Shown here piece by piece: positions 17,036 to 25,742 of a DNA stretch of 64,000 bases. The notes under the pieces were generated by a model. It had not been told where the DNA came from. It did not search any database and saw nothing but the letters and a program-made list of their open reading frames with translations. Source of the stretch: a virus. Position 1 is the stretch's first letter. Each line of letters starts with the position of its first letter. Both the position numbers and the translations under genes were made by a program. The DNA lies in IMG/VR virus record IMGVR_UViG_3300025133_009669, positions 1-64,000 of that record. One strand, given 5' to 3'.

Positions 17036-17467
17036 TTGGACAATTTAGAGAGAATCGAGAAGCCTTGGGGCTATGAGGTTATATGGGGCAAGAGCGCATC
17101 TTCTGATGGATATATTGGAAAGCTCCTCTTCATAGATGCCGGAGAAAGGCTTTCTATGCAATTTCACGAGATAAAGGAAGAGACAATTTTGGTAAAAACT
17201 GGAACTCTTTATATACAGACGGTAGGAAAGGCATCCGGAAATAATGATTTCTCTGAGCTTATGAAATCCGCTATAGAAGAGATTGTTTTGCGCCCTGGGG
17301 ATGTGATACACATCCCTCCATTCACAACTCATAGGTTTATTGCAAAAGAAGAGAATGTTGAGCTAATAGAGGTCAGCACCTGTTTTTTAAATGATGTAGT
17401 CAGAATCGAAGATGATTATGGAAGGTCCGATGAGAGCATTGATGAGGACCTTTGGGACGATTGCTAA
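17036..17467 (+). CDS. Cupin, mannose-6-phosphate isomerase type
   Basis: A 143-residue single-domain cupin. ERIEKPWGYEVIWG, AGERLSMQFHEIKEE, LRPGDVIHIPPFTTHRFIA and VELIEVST match the type II phosphomannose isomerase domain found at the C-terminus of ManC. The metal ligands would be the His/Glu of QFHEIKEE and the His of TTHRF. It would interconvert fructose-6-P and mannose-6-P, on the way to the GDP-mannose used by the gene upstream. The start is TTG at 17036, supported by GAGGAG eight bases upstream. No GDP-mannose pyrophosphorylase is present in the window. Confidence 0.8.
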   Translation: MDNLERIEKPWGYEVIWGKSASSDGYIGKLLFIDAGERLSMQFHEIKEETILVKTGTLYIQTVGKASGNNDFSELMKSAIEEIVLRPGDVIHIPPFTTHRFIAKEENVELIEVSTCFLNDVVRIEDDYGRSDESIDEDLWDDC

Positions 17468-17820
17468 ACTTTTCTTTCTAACGCTCTTAGGCTTTTCTTT
17501 GTAGATCTATTTTTCGAAGTTTCCCTCAGAGATCTTAAGCGCTTTTTTATTTTATCTAAAAAATCACCATTATAATCTTCGTTGCTCTTAAAATAAGCAG
17601 GCACTTTTATCTCTGCCTCTTTTGTGCCAAGAATACTTGCTCTTGCAAACAGATGCGGATTATTTTCAATAAAACTATAAAGAGTTTTTAGTTCATCTTC
17701 GCTCATTTCGCTTAATAGAGATTTTCCGGTTATTTCCATGCTTATGGACATAAAAGAAGGATCATAATCCCATGCAATATTCATGGTTTCGGCCAGATGA
17801 ATAACGTTTTCTTTTAGCAT
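17464..17820 (-). CDS. Hypothetical protein (minus strand)
   Basis: A 118-residue charged, mainly helical protein read leftward, one of only three genes on this strand. It starts MLKENVIHLAETMN and ends with a basic tail (KKRLRSLRETSKN... RALERKV). No motif is recognised. A weak GGAA lies before the ATG. It converges with the cupin gene (four-base overlap at the stops) and diverges from the membrane-protein gene, so the 56-base gap at 17821-17876 must hold promoters if they are separately expressed. It marks the edge between the sugar cassette and the following region. Confidence 0.6.
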   Translation of the reverse strand: MLKENVIHLAETMNIAWDYDPSFMSISMEITGKSLLSEMSEDELKTLYSFIENNPHLFARASILGTKEAEIKVPAYFKSNEDYNGDFLDKIKKRLRSLRETSKNRSTKKSLRALERKV

Positions 17821-17876
17821 AATATTTCCATATCTATTTTTAAATAATAATAGTTCGCTAGGAAGGCTCGGGATTA

Positions 17877-18269
17877 ATGACTAATCACTTATTATTGGCT
17901 ATATTCTACTTGGTTATGGCCAACTCCTTGGCATGGTTTCAGGTGAACTTACAGTTCATATCTGAATGGTGGTACAATCGTCCACTTTTTACAATAATTT
18001 CTCTGTCGTTACCAACCACATTCTTTTTTTATTACGGCTGGAGATATTTGGTGGAATTTTACAATCAAGAAGTTTGGACAGCCAGAGTTGTGTCCTTCTC
18101 TATAAGCATTCTTTTATTCTGGATCTTTTCTTCAATTTTTAAATTGCAGCCTATAAATTTAAAAACTGGAATTTGTATAATGCTTTCATTCGCAATAATT
18201 TTAGTTCAGTCATATTGGCCGGACAGCAATCAGGCAATAGAGGTTGTGGATAAAGTTATCAAAAATTAA
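17877..18269 (+). CDS. Small integral membrane protein
   Basis: A 130-residue protein with about four hydrophobic segments: LLLAIFYLVMANSLAW (near 5-20), FTIISLSLPTTFFFYYGW (37-55), VVSFSISILLFWIFSSIF (70-88) and TGICIMLSFAIILVQ (95-112). The QVNLQFI segment lies between the first two. I recall similar small four-helix proteins in marine T4-like phages, but no function is known to me. Its stop overlaps the ATG of the next glycosyltransferase by one base. It may associate with the glycosyltransferases at the membrane; this is inference from position. Confidence 0.7.
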   Translation: MTNHLLLAIFYLVMANSLAWFQVNLQFISEWWYNRPLFTIISLSLPTTFFFYYGWRYLVEFYNQEVWTARVVSFSISILLFWIFSSIFKLQPINLKTGICIMLSFAIILVQSYWPDSNQAIEVVDKVIKN

Positions 18270-19219
18270 TGAAAATAACATTTATAGGGTTTAATCTTGG
18301 CCCAACAAGAGCATTTACAAATGGTCCTGGGATGTCTTTTTATAACTTCTTAACCGCAATACAAGAAGATGTCGAGATAGACGTTTTTACGGTGCTCCCT
18401 GTTGAGGAGAAGATAGGTGGAATAAATTTTTTCTCAATAAATGACACCGCGCAGCTGGCAGGATCAATTGGCTCCTCAGAGGTTCTTCATCATTGGAGCG
18501 GAATTGATAGAAGGTTCGTAAAAATTATAAATGCTGCAAGTTTATTGGGAAAGAAGATAGTTTGTGGCCCAAATGTTCTAGACACAGTGCAAATCGAGAA
18601 AGAGAAGAGCTATCTTTTTGGCTCAGATATAAGTCTTTTTCTGACGACAAACGATAAGCTTAAACATGCTTTGTCCCATCAACACGCAATTCCAATATCT
18701 AAAATAAAAAGCTTTATAGTTGGCCCCGACTTAGATCTATGGAGTCCGGCTGAAAACAGAGGCTCTGGTGGCATATTATGGAAGGGCAATTGCAACCATG
18801 AGGTTAAGGACGTAGATTTCGGCCTAAGGCTGCGAGATGCTTTGCCTCAATATAAGTTCATGTTCCTAGGGCATCCCGCTCCGTATAAATACGAGGAACA
18901 TATTTCTGTGGCCAAAACGGCCAGGGTGTATATAAATACATCGATGTCAGAAACGAAATCCCAAACGCTTATGGAAAGTTGGGCATCTGGAGTCCCGTCA
19001 GTAACACATCCTAAGATTTACTTGCATGGCGTAAATTACAAGACGGGAATTATTACGAATAAAACCATCGCAGATTATGCGGAGGCAATCTGCGAAATTA
19101 TGGAGGACAAAGTTTTGTATTCAGTTCTCTCCGATGGAGCGCTCTCTTACGCCAGAGAGCACCTCTCGAAAGAAGTTATAAGGGCAAGATATTTCTCCCT
19201 ATTAGAAGGCAAGCTATAA
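18269..19219 (+). CDS. GT4-like glycosyltransferase
   Basis: A 316-residue GT-B protein. NGPGMSFYNFLTAI near the N-terminus resembles the glycine-rich acceptor loop of GT4 enzymes, and INTSMSETKSQTLMESWASG (about 225-245) plus VPSVTHPKIY hold the donor-binding Glu region (E-x7-E). The length is slightly short for the family. Start ATG overlaps the upstream stop TAA and the end overlaps the next ATG by one base, so the three genes 17877-19926 form a tight unit. Sugar and acceptor are unknown. Confidence 0.75.
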   Translation: MKITFIGFNLGPTRAFTNGPGMSFYNFLTAIQEDVEIDVFTVLPVEEKIGGINFFSINDTAQLAGSIGSSEVLHHWSGIDRRFVKIINAASLLGKKIVCGPNVLDTVQIEKEKSYLFGSDISLFLTTNDKLKHALSHQHAIPISKIKSFIVGPDLDLWSPAENRGSGGILWKGNCNHEVKDVDFGLRLRDALPQYKFMFLGHPAPYKYEEHISVAKTARVYINTSMSETKSQTLMESWASGVPSVTHPKIYLHGVNYKTGIITNKTIADYAEAICEIMEDKVLYSVLSDGALSYAREHLSKEVIRARYFSLLEGKL

Positions 19220-19926
19220 TGCTTGTGGATATTATTATTCCGGCGTACAACCCTGGCCCCTATCTGCTTGACGCGCTGAAAAGCTGTACTCGTCAAAAAT
19301 ACAATAATTATACAGTCACTGTGATCGATGACAATTCGACCGAAGATGTAAAGTCAATTGTCGATAAATTTGCGGGATTCAATTATATCAGAAATAATGA
19401 AAACTTGGGCCCTGCAGGCGCTCGCAATGTAGGGATAAGGAATACCAGCGGAGACCTTATCAGTCTTCTGGATGCAGATGACCTGATGCACCCGGACAAG
19501 CTTAAACTCTCAGTAAAAGAGTTTAAGGATCAAGAAGTTGGTCTTGTTTGTGGGAACTATCAGATCCTGGTAAACAGGAAGAGGCTCCTAAGGCCTTTCT
19601 ATAGGAAGCCGGTTAAGATTGACCGCGATGTTTTGATGACGCAAAACTTTGTAGCGTCAGGGTCGACTACCTTTCGACGCACTCTGATCGAAGAAATCGG
19701 AGGGTTTGATGAGCGGTTCTGGATCTCCGAGGATTACGCTTGTTGGATAAGGATGTCTGAGATCTCTAAAATAAAATATATTCATGAAATACTATATTAT
19801 TATGCGGTATCCCCTGGGAATGACTCATTGACGCAGAGGGCAGATATTCAGAAAGATCACGAAAAGAATATAGAGATGATTAGACGAGAATCCAGAGAGA
19901 GAATGAGGATTACAAATGGGTCTTGA
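19219..19926 (+). CDS. GT2 family glycosyltransferase
   Basis: A 235-residue GT2 enzyme with textbook motifs: VDIIIPAYNPGPYLLDALK at the N-terminus, VTVIDDNSTED, GPAGARNVGIRNTSGD, and ISLLDADDLMHPDKL, where DADD is the DxD metal site. GGFDERFWISEDYACWIRM (around 165-185) holds the catalytic-base ED motif. It transfers one sugar to a growing glycan. It overlaps the next gene by eleven bases. Confidence 0.92.
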   Translation: MLVDIIIPAYNPGPYLLDALKSCTRQKYNNYTVTVIDDNSTEDVKSIVDKFAGFNYIRNNENLGPAGARNVGIRNTSGDLISLLDADDLMHPDKLKLSVKEFKDQEVGLVCGNYQILVNRKRLLRPFYRKPVKIDRDVLMTQNFVASGSTTFRRTLIEEIGGFDERFWISEDYACWIRMSEISKIKYIHEILYYYAVSPGNDSLTQRADIQKDHEKNIEMIRRESRERMRITNGS

Positions 19927-22318
19927 TTACAAGAATAAGAACATTCTTATAAAAACGTATCTTTCTGAATCTGGACTGTTTTATCTTGGAAAATCTCTCG
20001 GCAAGCATTTAGAGCGCCATAATAACGTAGTCTTTATGGCTAAGGAAAAATACAAAAAAGATGATCGCGGAATGTTTCGCCGCTTTTATCCCACGCCCTA
20101 TGATGAGGCAGCTTTAGACGGACTGAGTATCGTAAAGGTTAATGCGCGAGACTCAATAGAAGGCCAGGTTCTAAAGGCAATAAAAACACATCGTATAGAT
20201 GTAATTATTTCGTTAGAAACATTCATGAGAAAAGCTCAGTGGGTTCGTAAGGCAAGGATGGCCGGAGTCATCGTATGCGACGTTCCAATGCCAGAGTGGA
20301 CAAGCAAACAGTTTATCGAAAATAATTCTTATTCAATTTTTAATAAAATCCTTTGTCTTACAGAGACTTCATTAAAGGTTTTCTCAAAATACAAGACGGC
20401 TGAGCGATATGAGTGGGATTACGTAGATCGGGAATTGTTCCGTCCCAAAACAACTAAGGCATCGCTTCCAGCACTGACTTTTTATCACCCTGGAGCCTTA
20501 AATCCTGGGTTTTCTCAGAAAAATACAACTCAAGTTTTAGAGGCATTTTCTTCATTCTCTGAGAAGACAAAGGGGGATTATCAGCTGTTGGTAACAGGAA
20601 GGCTTGACGAAAAACAAGCAAATATAGTTAATAAATGCAAGAAAATCATACTAATACCAGAAGTATTAGATAGAGAGAAAGTTGCTGAGTTATATGATGA
20701 ATCCCATTGCCTGATAATCCCCTCTACGAGAGAGGGTCTTGGGCTTAGCTTTTATGAAGCCAAGGCTATGGGGTGCGAAATTATTACTGTAGATGCAGAC
20801 CCGATGAACAAGCACGCGAATTACCTTTCAAAGGTTTTATCGTATAATAAGAATGAAAGTCCCGTTCCATTTGCTGTGACTTCCTCCGAGAATATCGAAG
20901 AACAAATAACGAAATATTATAAGGATCATAAGATGAAAGAGAAAAAGACCCAAGAAGAAATTGAGCATGAAAATAATCAATTACTAGAGGCCTTTGAGGC
21001 TCAGACTGAAGACGCGAGCCCTCAGCCAGATGGTATGGACCCTGCTGTTTTGGCTAAGCTAAAAAGCAAAATGAGCTCTACAACACCCAGCTTGGAGGAA
21101 GAAGTGGATATTGTTAATCAGAGAAAAGTAAGCATAGAGCTTGCTGTAATTGGAGTTGGACAGGCTGGCTCACGAATCGCAGAGGTATTTCACCAGAAAG
21201 GATATGATGTCGGCGTCATTAATACTTCTGAACAAGATCTTGAGTTCATTGATGTTGCGCCAGGACAAAAGCTACTGCTAGAAGGTAGTCTCGGTGGAAC
21301 AGGTAAGGATCTAGATCTCGGAAGAGAGATTTTTGCAGAAAGCGCTGGTCAAATTTCTCCTTTTATTGAGGATGTAATTAGCGGAAACAATATGGCTTAC
21401 CTCGCAATCTCGGGCGGCGGCGGCTCAGGCAGCAGTTCCGTTGATACCCTAGTTCCCATGCTTTACGAGACTGGACTTCCGGTTGGCGTGATATATGTAC
21501 TTCCGAAGGCGACCGAAGATGCGCAATCAAAGAAGAACTCAATAGAAACTCTGTCTAGGCTGGCCAAGCTAACTGCGGATAATATGGTTTCCAACTTAAT
21601 CGTTGTTGATAACGCTAGAATTGAGCAGATTTATGCAAATCTCAGTCAGGCCGACTTCTGGGAGGCCTCAAACAATGCAATTGTAGAGCCGTTACATATT
21701 TTTAACTCACTAACATCTACTGCATCAAGATTTACTTCGTTAGATCCAAGTGATTTCGGAAGAATTATTTCATGTGGAGATTGCTCTATATACGGGGTAA
21801 TGTCAGTTGATGACTATATGGAAGAAACTGCTTTAGCAGAAGCTGTCATTGAGAGTTTGAACTCAAATATGTTGGCATCTGGCTTTGATATTTCGCAAAC
21901 ACGAGCTGGCGGAGTAATCATTACGGGTCCAGAAGAAGTTCTTCGAAAGATTCCAGCGCTAAATATTAATTACTGCTTCCATATGATATCTGAACAAACG
22001 AATGGAGCATCAGTTTATCAGGGTGTTTATGCGGTAGACTCTGACGAAGATTGCGTCAAGATCTATAGCTGGTTTGCCGGGTTAGGCCTTCCTAAGGATC
22101 GCGTTGAAAACCTGAAGAAAGAAAGCATGGAGCATGCTGCCGTAGCCACAGAGAAAGAGAGAAATCGCGCATCGGCAATGACTCTTGATCTTGGTGATGA
22201 CAAGGTGAATACTGTTGCCGAAGAAGTTACGAGGAAAATCCAGAAAAAGAAGTCAAGCTTCAGCCGCCTACAGCGAGGATCAAGGCCTTCTCTTATAGAT
22301 AAAAGAAGGAAGGGTTAA
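19916..22318 (+). CDS. Fusion of GT4 glycosyltransferase and FtsZ/tubulin-like GTPase
   Basis: An 800-residue open frame in two unlike parts. Residues 1-339 are a near complete GT4 enzyme: ESGLFYLGKSLG near the N-terminus and PSTREGLGLSFYEAKAMG with the E-x7-E donor motif. After a charged linker (340-405), residues 406-800 look like the FtsZ/tubulin superfamily: VIGVGQAGSRIAEVF (413 on), in the style of CetZ/TubZ first strands, LGGTGKDLDLGR, and ISGGGGSGSSSVDTL near 499 as a variant of the GGGTGSG signature. Both parts appear intact. An internal ATG at 20933 (residue 340) has AAGGAT seven bases upstream, so a free tubulin-like protein could also be made. A lost stop codon between two older genes is the simplest explanation. 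Confidence 0.75.
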   Translation: MGLDYKNKNILIKTYLSESGLFYLGKSLGKHLERHNNVVFMAKEKYKKDDRGMFRRFYPTPYDEAALDGLSIVKVNARDSIEGQVLKAIKTHRIDVIISLETFMRKAQWVRKARMAGVIVCDVPMPEWTSKQFIENNSYSIFNKILCLTETSLKVFSKYKTAERYEWDYVDRELFRPKTTKASLPALTFYHPGALNPGFSQKNTTQVLEAFSSFSEKTKGDYQLLVTGRLDEKQANIVNKCKKIILIPEVLDREKVAELYDESHCLIIPSTREGLGLSFYEAKAMGCEIITVDADPMNKHANYLSKVLSYNKNESPVPFAVTSSENIEEQITKYYKDHKMKEKKTQEEIEHENNQLLEAFEAQTEDASPQPDGMDPAVLAKLKSKMSSTTPSLEEEVDIVNQRKVSIELAVIGVGQAGSRIAEVFHQKGYDVGVINTSEQDLEFIDVAPGQKLLLEGSLGGTGKDLDLGREIFAESAGQISPFIEDVISGNNMAYLAISGGGGSGSSSVDTLVPMLYETGLPVGVIYVLPKATEDAQSKKNSIETLSRLAKLTADNMVSNLIVVDNARIEQIYANLSQADFWEASNNAIVEPLHIFNSLTSTASRFTSLDPSDFGRIISCGDCSIYGVMSVDDYMEETALAEAVIESLNSNMLASGFDISQTRAGGVIITGPEEVLRKIPALNINYCFHMISEQTNGASVYQGVYAVDSDEDCVKIYSWFAGLGLPKDRVENLKKESMEHAAVATEKERNRASAMTLDLGDDKVNTVAEEVTRKIQKKKSSFSRLQRGSRPSLIDKRRKG
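20921..20935 (+). promoter_or_regulatory. Possible internal ribosome binding site and ATG for the tubulin-like part
   Basis: AAGGAT at 20921-20926, then seven bases, then ATG at 20933, in frame with the 19916 gene at residue 340, exactly at the junction between the glycosyltransferase and the linker of the FtsZ/tubulin-like part. Quality equals that of many real starts in this window. It would give a 461-residue protein. Confidence 0.45.
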
Positions 22319-22319
22319 C

Positions 22320-23225
22320 ATGGCGATTGACAAGGTTTTTTACAATAGATCTAGCGCGAACTCTTTGGGATGGGAGCCGAGTTGGTTTGGAGCAGAGCAT
22401 TTTGATGAAGACCTTACTTCTAAGGTAAGAAAGTGGCAGCGAGCCAGAGGCTTAGTGGCAGATGGTCTCGTTGGTCCAACTACTTATCGAAGGATTTGGA
22501 CTGAGCGAGAAGAAGAGAGCAATCATCGTCCTATGGAAATTTCGCGTTCTAGCGAAGAGAGCTTTATTGTTCATAATGGTCGGCATATTCCGATAAAATG
22601 GAACAAGGTTATTCGCTGGGATCAGCCAAACGGATTGAGGTCTAATAAGGGCAACTATTATGATTACTCCGGAAAGCCTGATCGAAAGCCTACTTTTTTC
22701 ATAAATCATTGGGATGTATGTCTGTCTTCGGAATCTTGCGCCAAAGTTCTAAATAAAAGAGGTATCTCTGTTCACTTCTGTATCGATAATGACGGCACAA
22801 TCTATCAGCTTTTAGACACTCAGCATGGAGCATGGCACGCAGGAAGCACAGAGGCAAACAAGCGCTCTATTGGAGTTGAGATAAGCAACGCTTATTATCC
22901 CAAATACCAGTCTTGGTATGTGAAGAATGGATTTGGAGAAAGACCCATCAAGAGCGGGGCGCAAGTTCATGGAGGAACATTAGGTGATTTCACATGGTTT
23001 TATCCAGAGCAGATAGCTGCACTAAAGGCTCTTTGGTCAGCAGTCAGTTCGGGACTAGATATCCCATTAGAGTACCCTAAGGATAGCTCTGGAGCCCTGA
23101 GCACAACGGTTCATGAGGAATGTCGAAAGGCAACCTTCCGTGGATTCTGCAACCATTATGATCTGAGCAAGAGAAAGATAGATTGCGCAGGCCTTCTTAT
23201 TGATGAACTAATTGAAGATCTTTGA
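22320..23225 (+). CDS. N-acetylmuramoyl-L-alanine amidase with peptidoglycan-binding domain
   Basis: A 301-residue endolysin-type enzyme. Residues about 20-60 (EDLTSKVRKWQRARGLVADG, VGPTTYRRIW) form a PG_binding_1 domain. The catalytic amidase_2 domain (about 120-300) has zinc ligands H130 (FFINHWDV), H279 (CNHYDLS) and C289 or D288 near KIDCAG, plus E188 in IGVEISNAY. It cuts the bond between MurNAc and L-Ala in peptidoglycan. There is no signal peptide, so release would need a holin, or it acts from the virion. It begins two bases after the preceding stop. A 54-base gap follows. Confidence 0.92.
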   Translation: MAIDKVFYNRSSANSLGWEPSWFGAEHFDEDLTSKVRKWQRARGLVADGLVGPTTYRRIWTEREEESNHRPMEISRSSEESFIVHNGRHIPIKWNKVIRWDQPNGLRSNKGNYYDYSGKPDRKPTFFINHWDVCLSSESCAKVLNKRGISVHFCIDNDGTIYQLLDTQHGAWHAGSTEANKRSIGVEISNAYYPKYQSWYVKNGFGERPIKSGAQVHGGTLGDFTWFYPEQIAALKALWSAVSSGLDIPLEYPKDSSGALSTTVHEECRKATFRGFCNHYDLSKRKIDCAGLLIDELIEDL

Positions 23226-23279
23226 TCTTAATTGATTTTATGGCCATAGCGCAAGGCGCGGCTATATTCAGTAGCGAAC

Positions 23280-25652
23280 ATGATAGATCTCATATTAAAT
23301 AATATAGACTGTGAAATCCGAGGAGCCATAGACTCTAAGGACGTTAAGGCTTTGGATAAGATCATGAGTTATGATCATCCCGGTTATGCCTTTATGAAAG
23401 GGGCCAGAGGTGGGTATGGAAGCGGCGGCGCTCATGGAGGTTGGGATGGGAAAGTAAGGCTTCTGACGAAAGCCGGAAGATTTCCGATCGGGCTTCTGAG
23501 TATGGCTGAAGCTTTTTTTAAAGAGCATAAGATTGAGTATAAAGTCAAAGATTTAAGGTCAAAGATAAAATATGGACCTGAGATCCCGTTGGTGGTTGGA
23601 GATAAATTTGAAGCCAGAGATTATCAGGATAAGGCGATTGTTAAGGCTTATAAAGCTGGAAGCGGAATTATAAAAATGGCCACAGGCTGTCATGCAAAAG
23701 GAACTAAGGTTCTTATGTATGATGGGTCAACGAAGAAAGTAGAAGATATAGTCCCCGGAGATCAGGTTATGGGCCCTGATTCGAAGCCTAGGGCCGTGCT
23801 AGAGCTTTGTCGCGGTAGAGATAGGATGGTAAAAATAATACCCACAAAAGGGCAGCCCTTTACTATCAATCAAGAGCATATACTATCCTTAAAGCGAACT
23901 AAGAGAAAAGCTGGGGATAAGTTCGCCGGAAATATAGAGGATATAAGCTTCTCTGACTGGGAGAAGCTAACTCCCTATGGAAAGCATATTAGAAAGCTAT
24001 ATAGAGTTGGCATAGAATTTCCTAAAAAAGATTTACCTATAGAGCCATATTTTCTGGGATTATCTCTGGAAAATGGAGATCTTGATTTATCTACAGGCAC
24101 TACTCCTGGGAGTAAGTTTATACCGAATAAATACAAGACCTCAAATCGAGAAGATAGACTTCAAGTATTGGCAGGCCTTATAGACGCAGGCGGCCATTAT
24201 AATGGAAGGATTTATGATTATGCATCTAAATCTAAAGAATTAGTTAATGACATAGCATTTATATCAAGAAGCCTAGGTTTAGCTGCATACATAACAAAGC
24301 AGGACAAAATTTGTATGAGCAATGACGTTGCAGGGCGTTATAGGGTAACGATTTCTGGAGATCTAGACATTATTCCCTGCAGGTTGCCCAGAAAAATTGC
24401 AAATCCAAGAAGGCAGAAGAAAAATGTATTAGTTACTGGCTTCAAGTATGAGGAGGCTGGCGAGGATGACTACTTTGGATTCAAAGTAGATTCCGATAAT
24501 AGGTATTTGCTGGAAGACTTTACCGTTACTCATAATTCTGGAAAAAGCTTTACAATTGCTTCGTTAGTCGCAAAATATAATATACCAACTGTAGTTTACG
24601 TTATTGGAATCGAACTTCTTTATCAAATGAAAGAAACAATTGAGGCCTCTTATGGAATAGAGTGCGGAATTGTTGGCGGTGGAGAATGTGACACATCAAA
24701 GGCGGTAACTATTATGACTATTTGGTCTGCTGCCGCTGCATTTAATAAGAAGATTAAGATAACAGATAACGATACAACTGGAGACTCCAAAAAGCATACA
24801 GATAAGCTTAACAAAGAGATGGTTAGGAAGCGAGTTCAAGAAGCTCAGCTTTTCATCTTTGATGAATGCCAATATGCAGCATCAGAAACTCTTCAGTTTC
24901 TTCATAAGGCTAGCGTGTCCGCAAGACATAGGTTCTTGTTCTCGGGAACGCCCTGGAGAGATACTGGCGATGATATTCTGATCGAAGCAGTTTCAGGCCC
25001 CAGGATAGTTGACGTTAGCGCTACCTTTTTGATCGAAAAGGGATATCTCGTTCAGCCAAAGATTTACTTTTTAGACGTACCAGTGATGAGAGGAGTAGGC
25101 AAGACTTACCATGATGTCTATAAGAATTACGTTGTAGAAAATGAAGATAGAAATGATCTAATTATAAAAGCAGCAAAGCAGTTAGTGAGGCAGGGCAAGA
25201 AGGTGCTCATTCTTGTTGTTCGTGTAGGTCACGGAAATATTCTTTTAGAGAAGCTGCAAGATGATTTCCGGATAAAGTTTTTAGATGGAACAAAGTCCTC
25301 AAAGCTAAGGATGGAGTCGATAGAGGAGATGAAGGCCGGCAAGCTCGACATAATGATAGCCTCCAAGATCTTCGATCAGGGGGTTGACATTCCAGATCTT
25401 GACGCCTTAATTCTTGCCGGCTCAGGAAAGTCCTCTGGTCGGGCCTTGCAGAGGATTGGTCGAGTAATTAGAAAAGCGGATGGAAAGAAAAAGGCCATTG
25501 TTGTTGAGTTTTTTGATAACTGTAAGTACTTAAGAGATCATTCTGAAGCAAGAATAAAAGTTTATAGAAGCGAATCAGGATTTGATATTAAGAGGCAGAA
25601 GAATAAGGCTCCAATGACCTATCCGAAACGTGCCCCAGTAAAATGGGTTTAG
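23280..25652 (+). CDS. uvsW: UvsW-like superfamily 2 helicase with intein
   Basis: A 790-residue precursor; removing the intein (137-419) leaves 507 residues, close to T4 UvsW (503). Residues 1-100 carry an N-terminal domain (GAHGGWDGKVRLL) like the UvsW DNA-binding domain. Walker A is split by the intein: KMATG before, SGKSFTIAS after. The rest has LFIFDECQYAAS (Walker B), FLFSGTPWRDT (motif III), and RALQRIGRVIRK (motif VI). UvsW unwinds branched DNA and R-loops and helps the switch from origin to recombination-dependent replication. Splicing is obligatory because the P-loop is interrupted. It heads the replication block. No strong ribosome binding site is seen before ATG 23280. Confidence 0.9.
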   Translation: MIDLILNNIDCEIRGAIDSKDVKALDKIMSYDHPGYAFMKGARGGYGSGGAHGGWDGKVRLLTKAGRFPIGLLSMAEAFFKEHKIEYKVKDLRSKIKYGPEIPLVVGDKFEARDYQDKAIVKAYKAGSGIIKMATGCHAKGTKVLMYDGSTKKVEDIVPGDQVMGPDSKPRAVLELCRGRDRMVKIIPTKGQPFTINQEHILSLKRTKRKAGDKFAGNIEDISFSDWEKLTPYGKHIRKLYRVGIEFPKKDLPIEPYFLGLSLENGDLDLSTGTTPGSKFIPNKYKTSNREDRLQVLAGLIDAGGHYNGRIYDYASKSKELVNDIAFISRSLGLAAYITKQDKICMSNDVAGRYRVTISGDLDIIPCRLPRKIANPRRQKKNVLVTGFKYEEAGEDDYFGFKVDSDNRYLLEDFTVTHNSGKSFTIASLVAKYNIPTVVYVIGIELLYQMKETIEASYGIECGIVGGGECDTSKAVTIMTIWSAAAAFNKKIKITDNDTTGDSKKHTDKLNKEMVRKRVQEAQLFIFDECQYAASETLQFLHKASVSARHRFLFSGTPWRDTGDDILIEAVSGPRIVDVSATFLIEKGYLVQPKIYFLDVPVMRGVGKTYHDVYKNYVVENEDRNDLIIKAAKQLVRQGKKVLILVVRVGHGNILLEKLQDDFRIKFLDGTKSSKLRMESIEEMKAGKLDIMIASKIFDQGVDIPDLDALILAGSGKSSGRALQRIGRVIRKADGKKKAIVVEFFDNCKYLRDHSEARIKVYRSESGFDIKRQKNKAPMTYPKRAPVKWV
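23688..24536 (+). mobile_element. Intein in UvsW Walker A motif, with degenerate LAGLIDADG domain
   Basis: A 283-residue intein from Cys137 to Asn419, followed by Ser420. Splicing blocks are visible: CHAKGTKVLMYDG (block A), PFTINQEHIL (block B, T-x-x-H type) and FTVTHN-S at the end with the penultimate His. The homing domain has two LAGLIDADG-like stretches, FLGLSLENGDL and LAGLIDAGGHY. In each, the position of the catalytic acid is changed (N in the first, G in the second), so endonuclease activity is probably lost while splicing residues are kept. Insertion in the P-loop is a common intein site. Confidence 0.9.
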
Positions 25653-25711
25653 CCCTACTGTCTTAGCTGCAAGACAAAATATCTGTAAATTTATAGGTCC
25701 TATCTGATTTT

Positions 25712-25735
25712 TCCCGTATGATATATCCATCGGGA
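25712..25735 (+). promoter_or_regulatory. Hairpin overlapping the ribosome binding site of the 25743 gene
   Basis: TCCCG (25712-25716) pairs with CGGGA (25731-25735); ATG (25718-25720) pairs with CAT (25728-25730), leaving one bulged T. The right arm runs into GGAGGG (25733-25738), the ribosome binding site of the next gene, so folding could limit its translation. It lies in the 90-base gap after uvsW. Only eight pairs, so modest support. Confidence 0.35.
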
Positions 25736-25742
25736 GGGCCCT

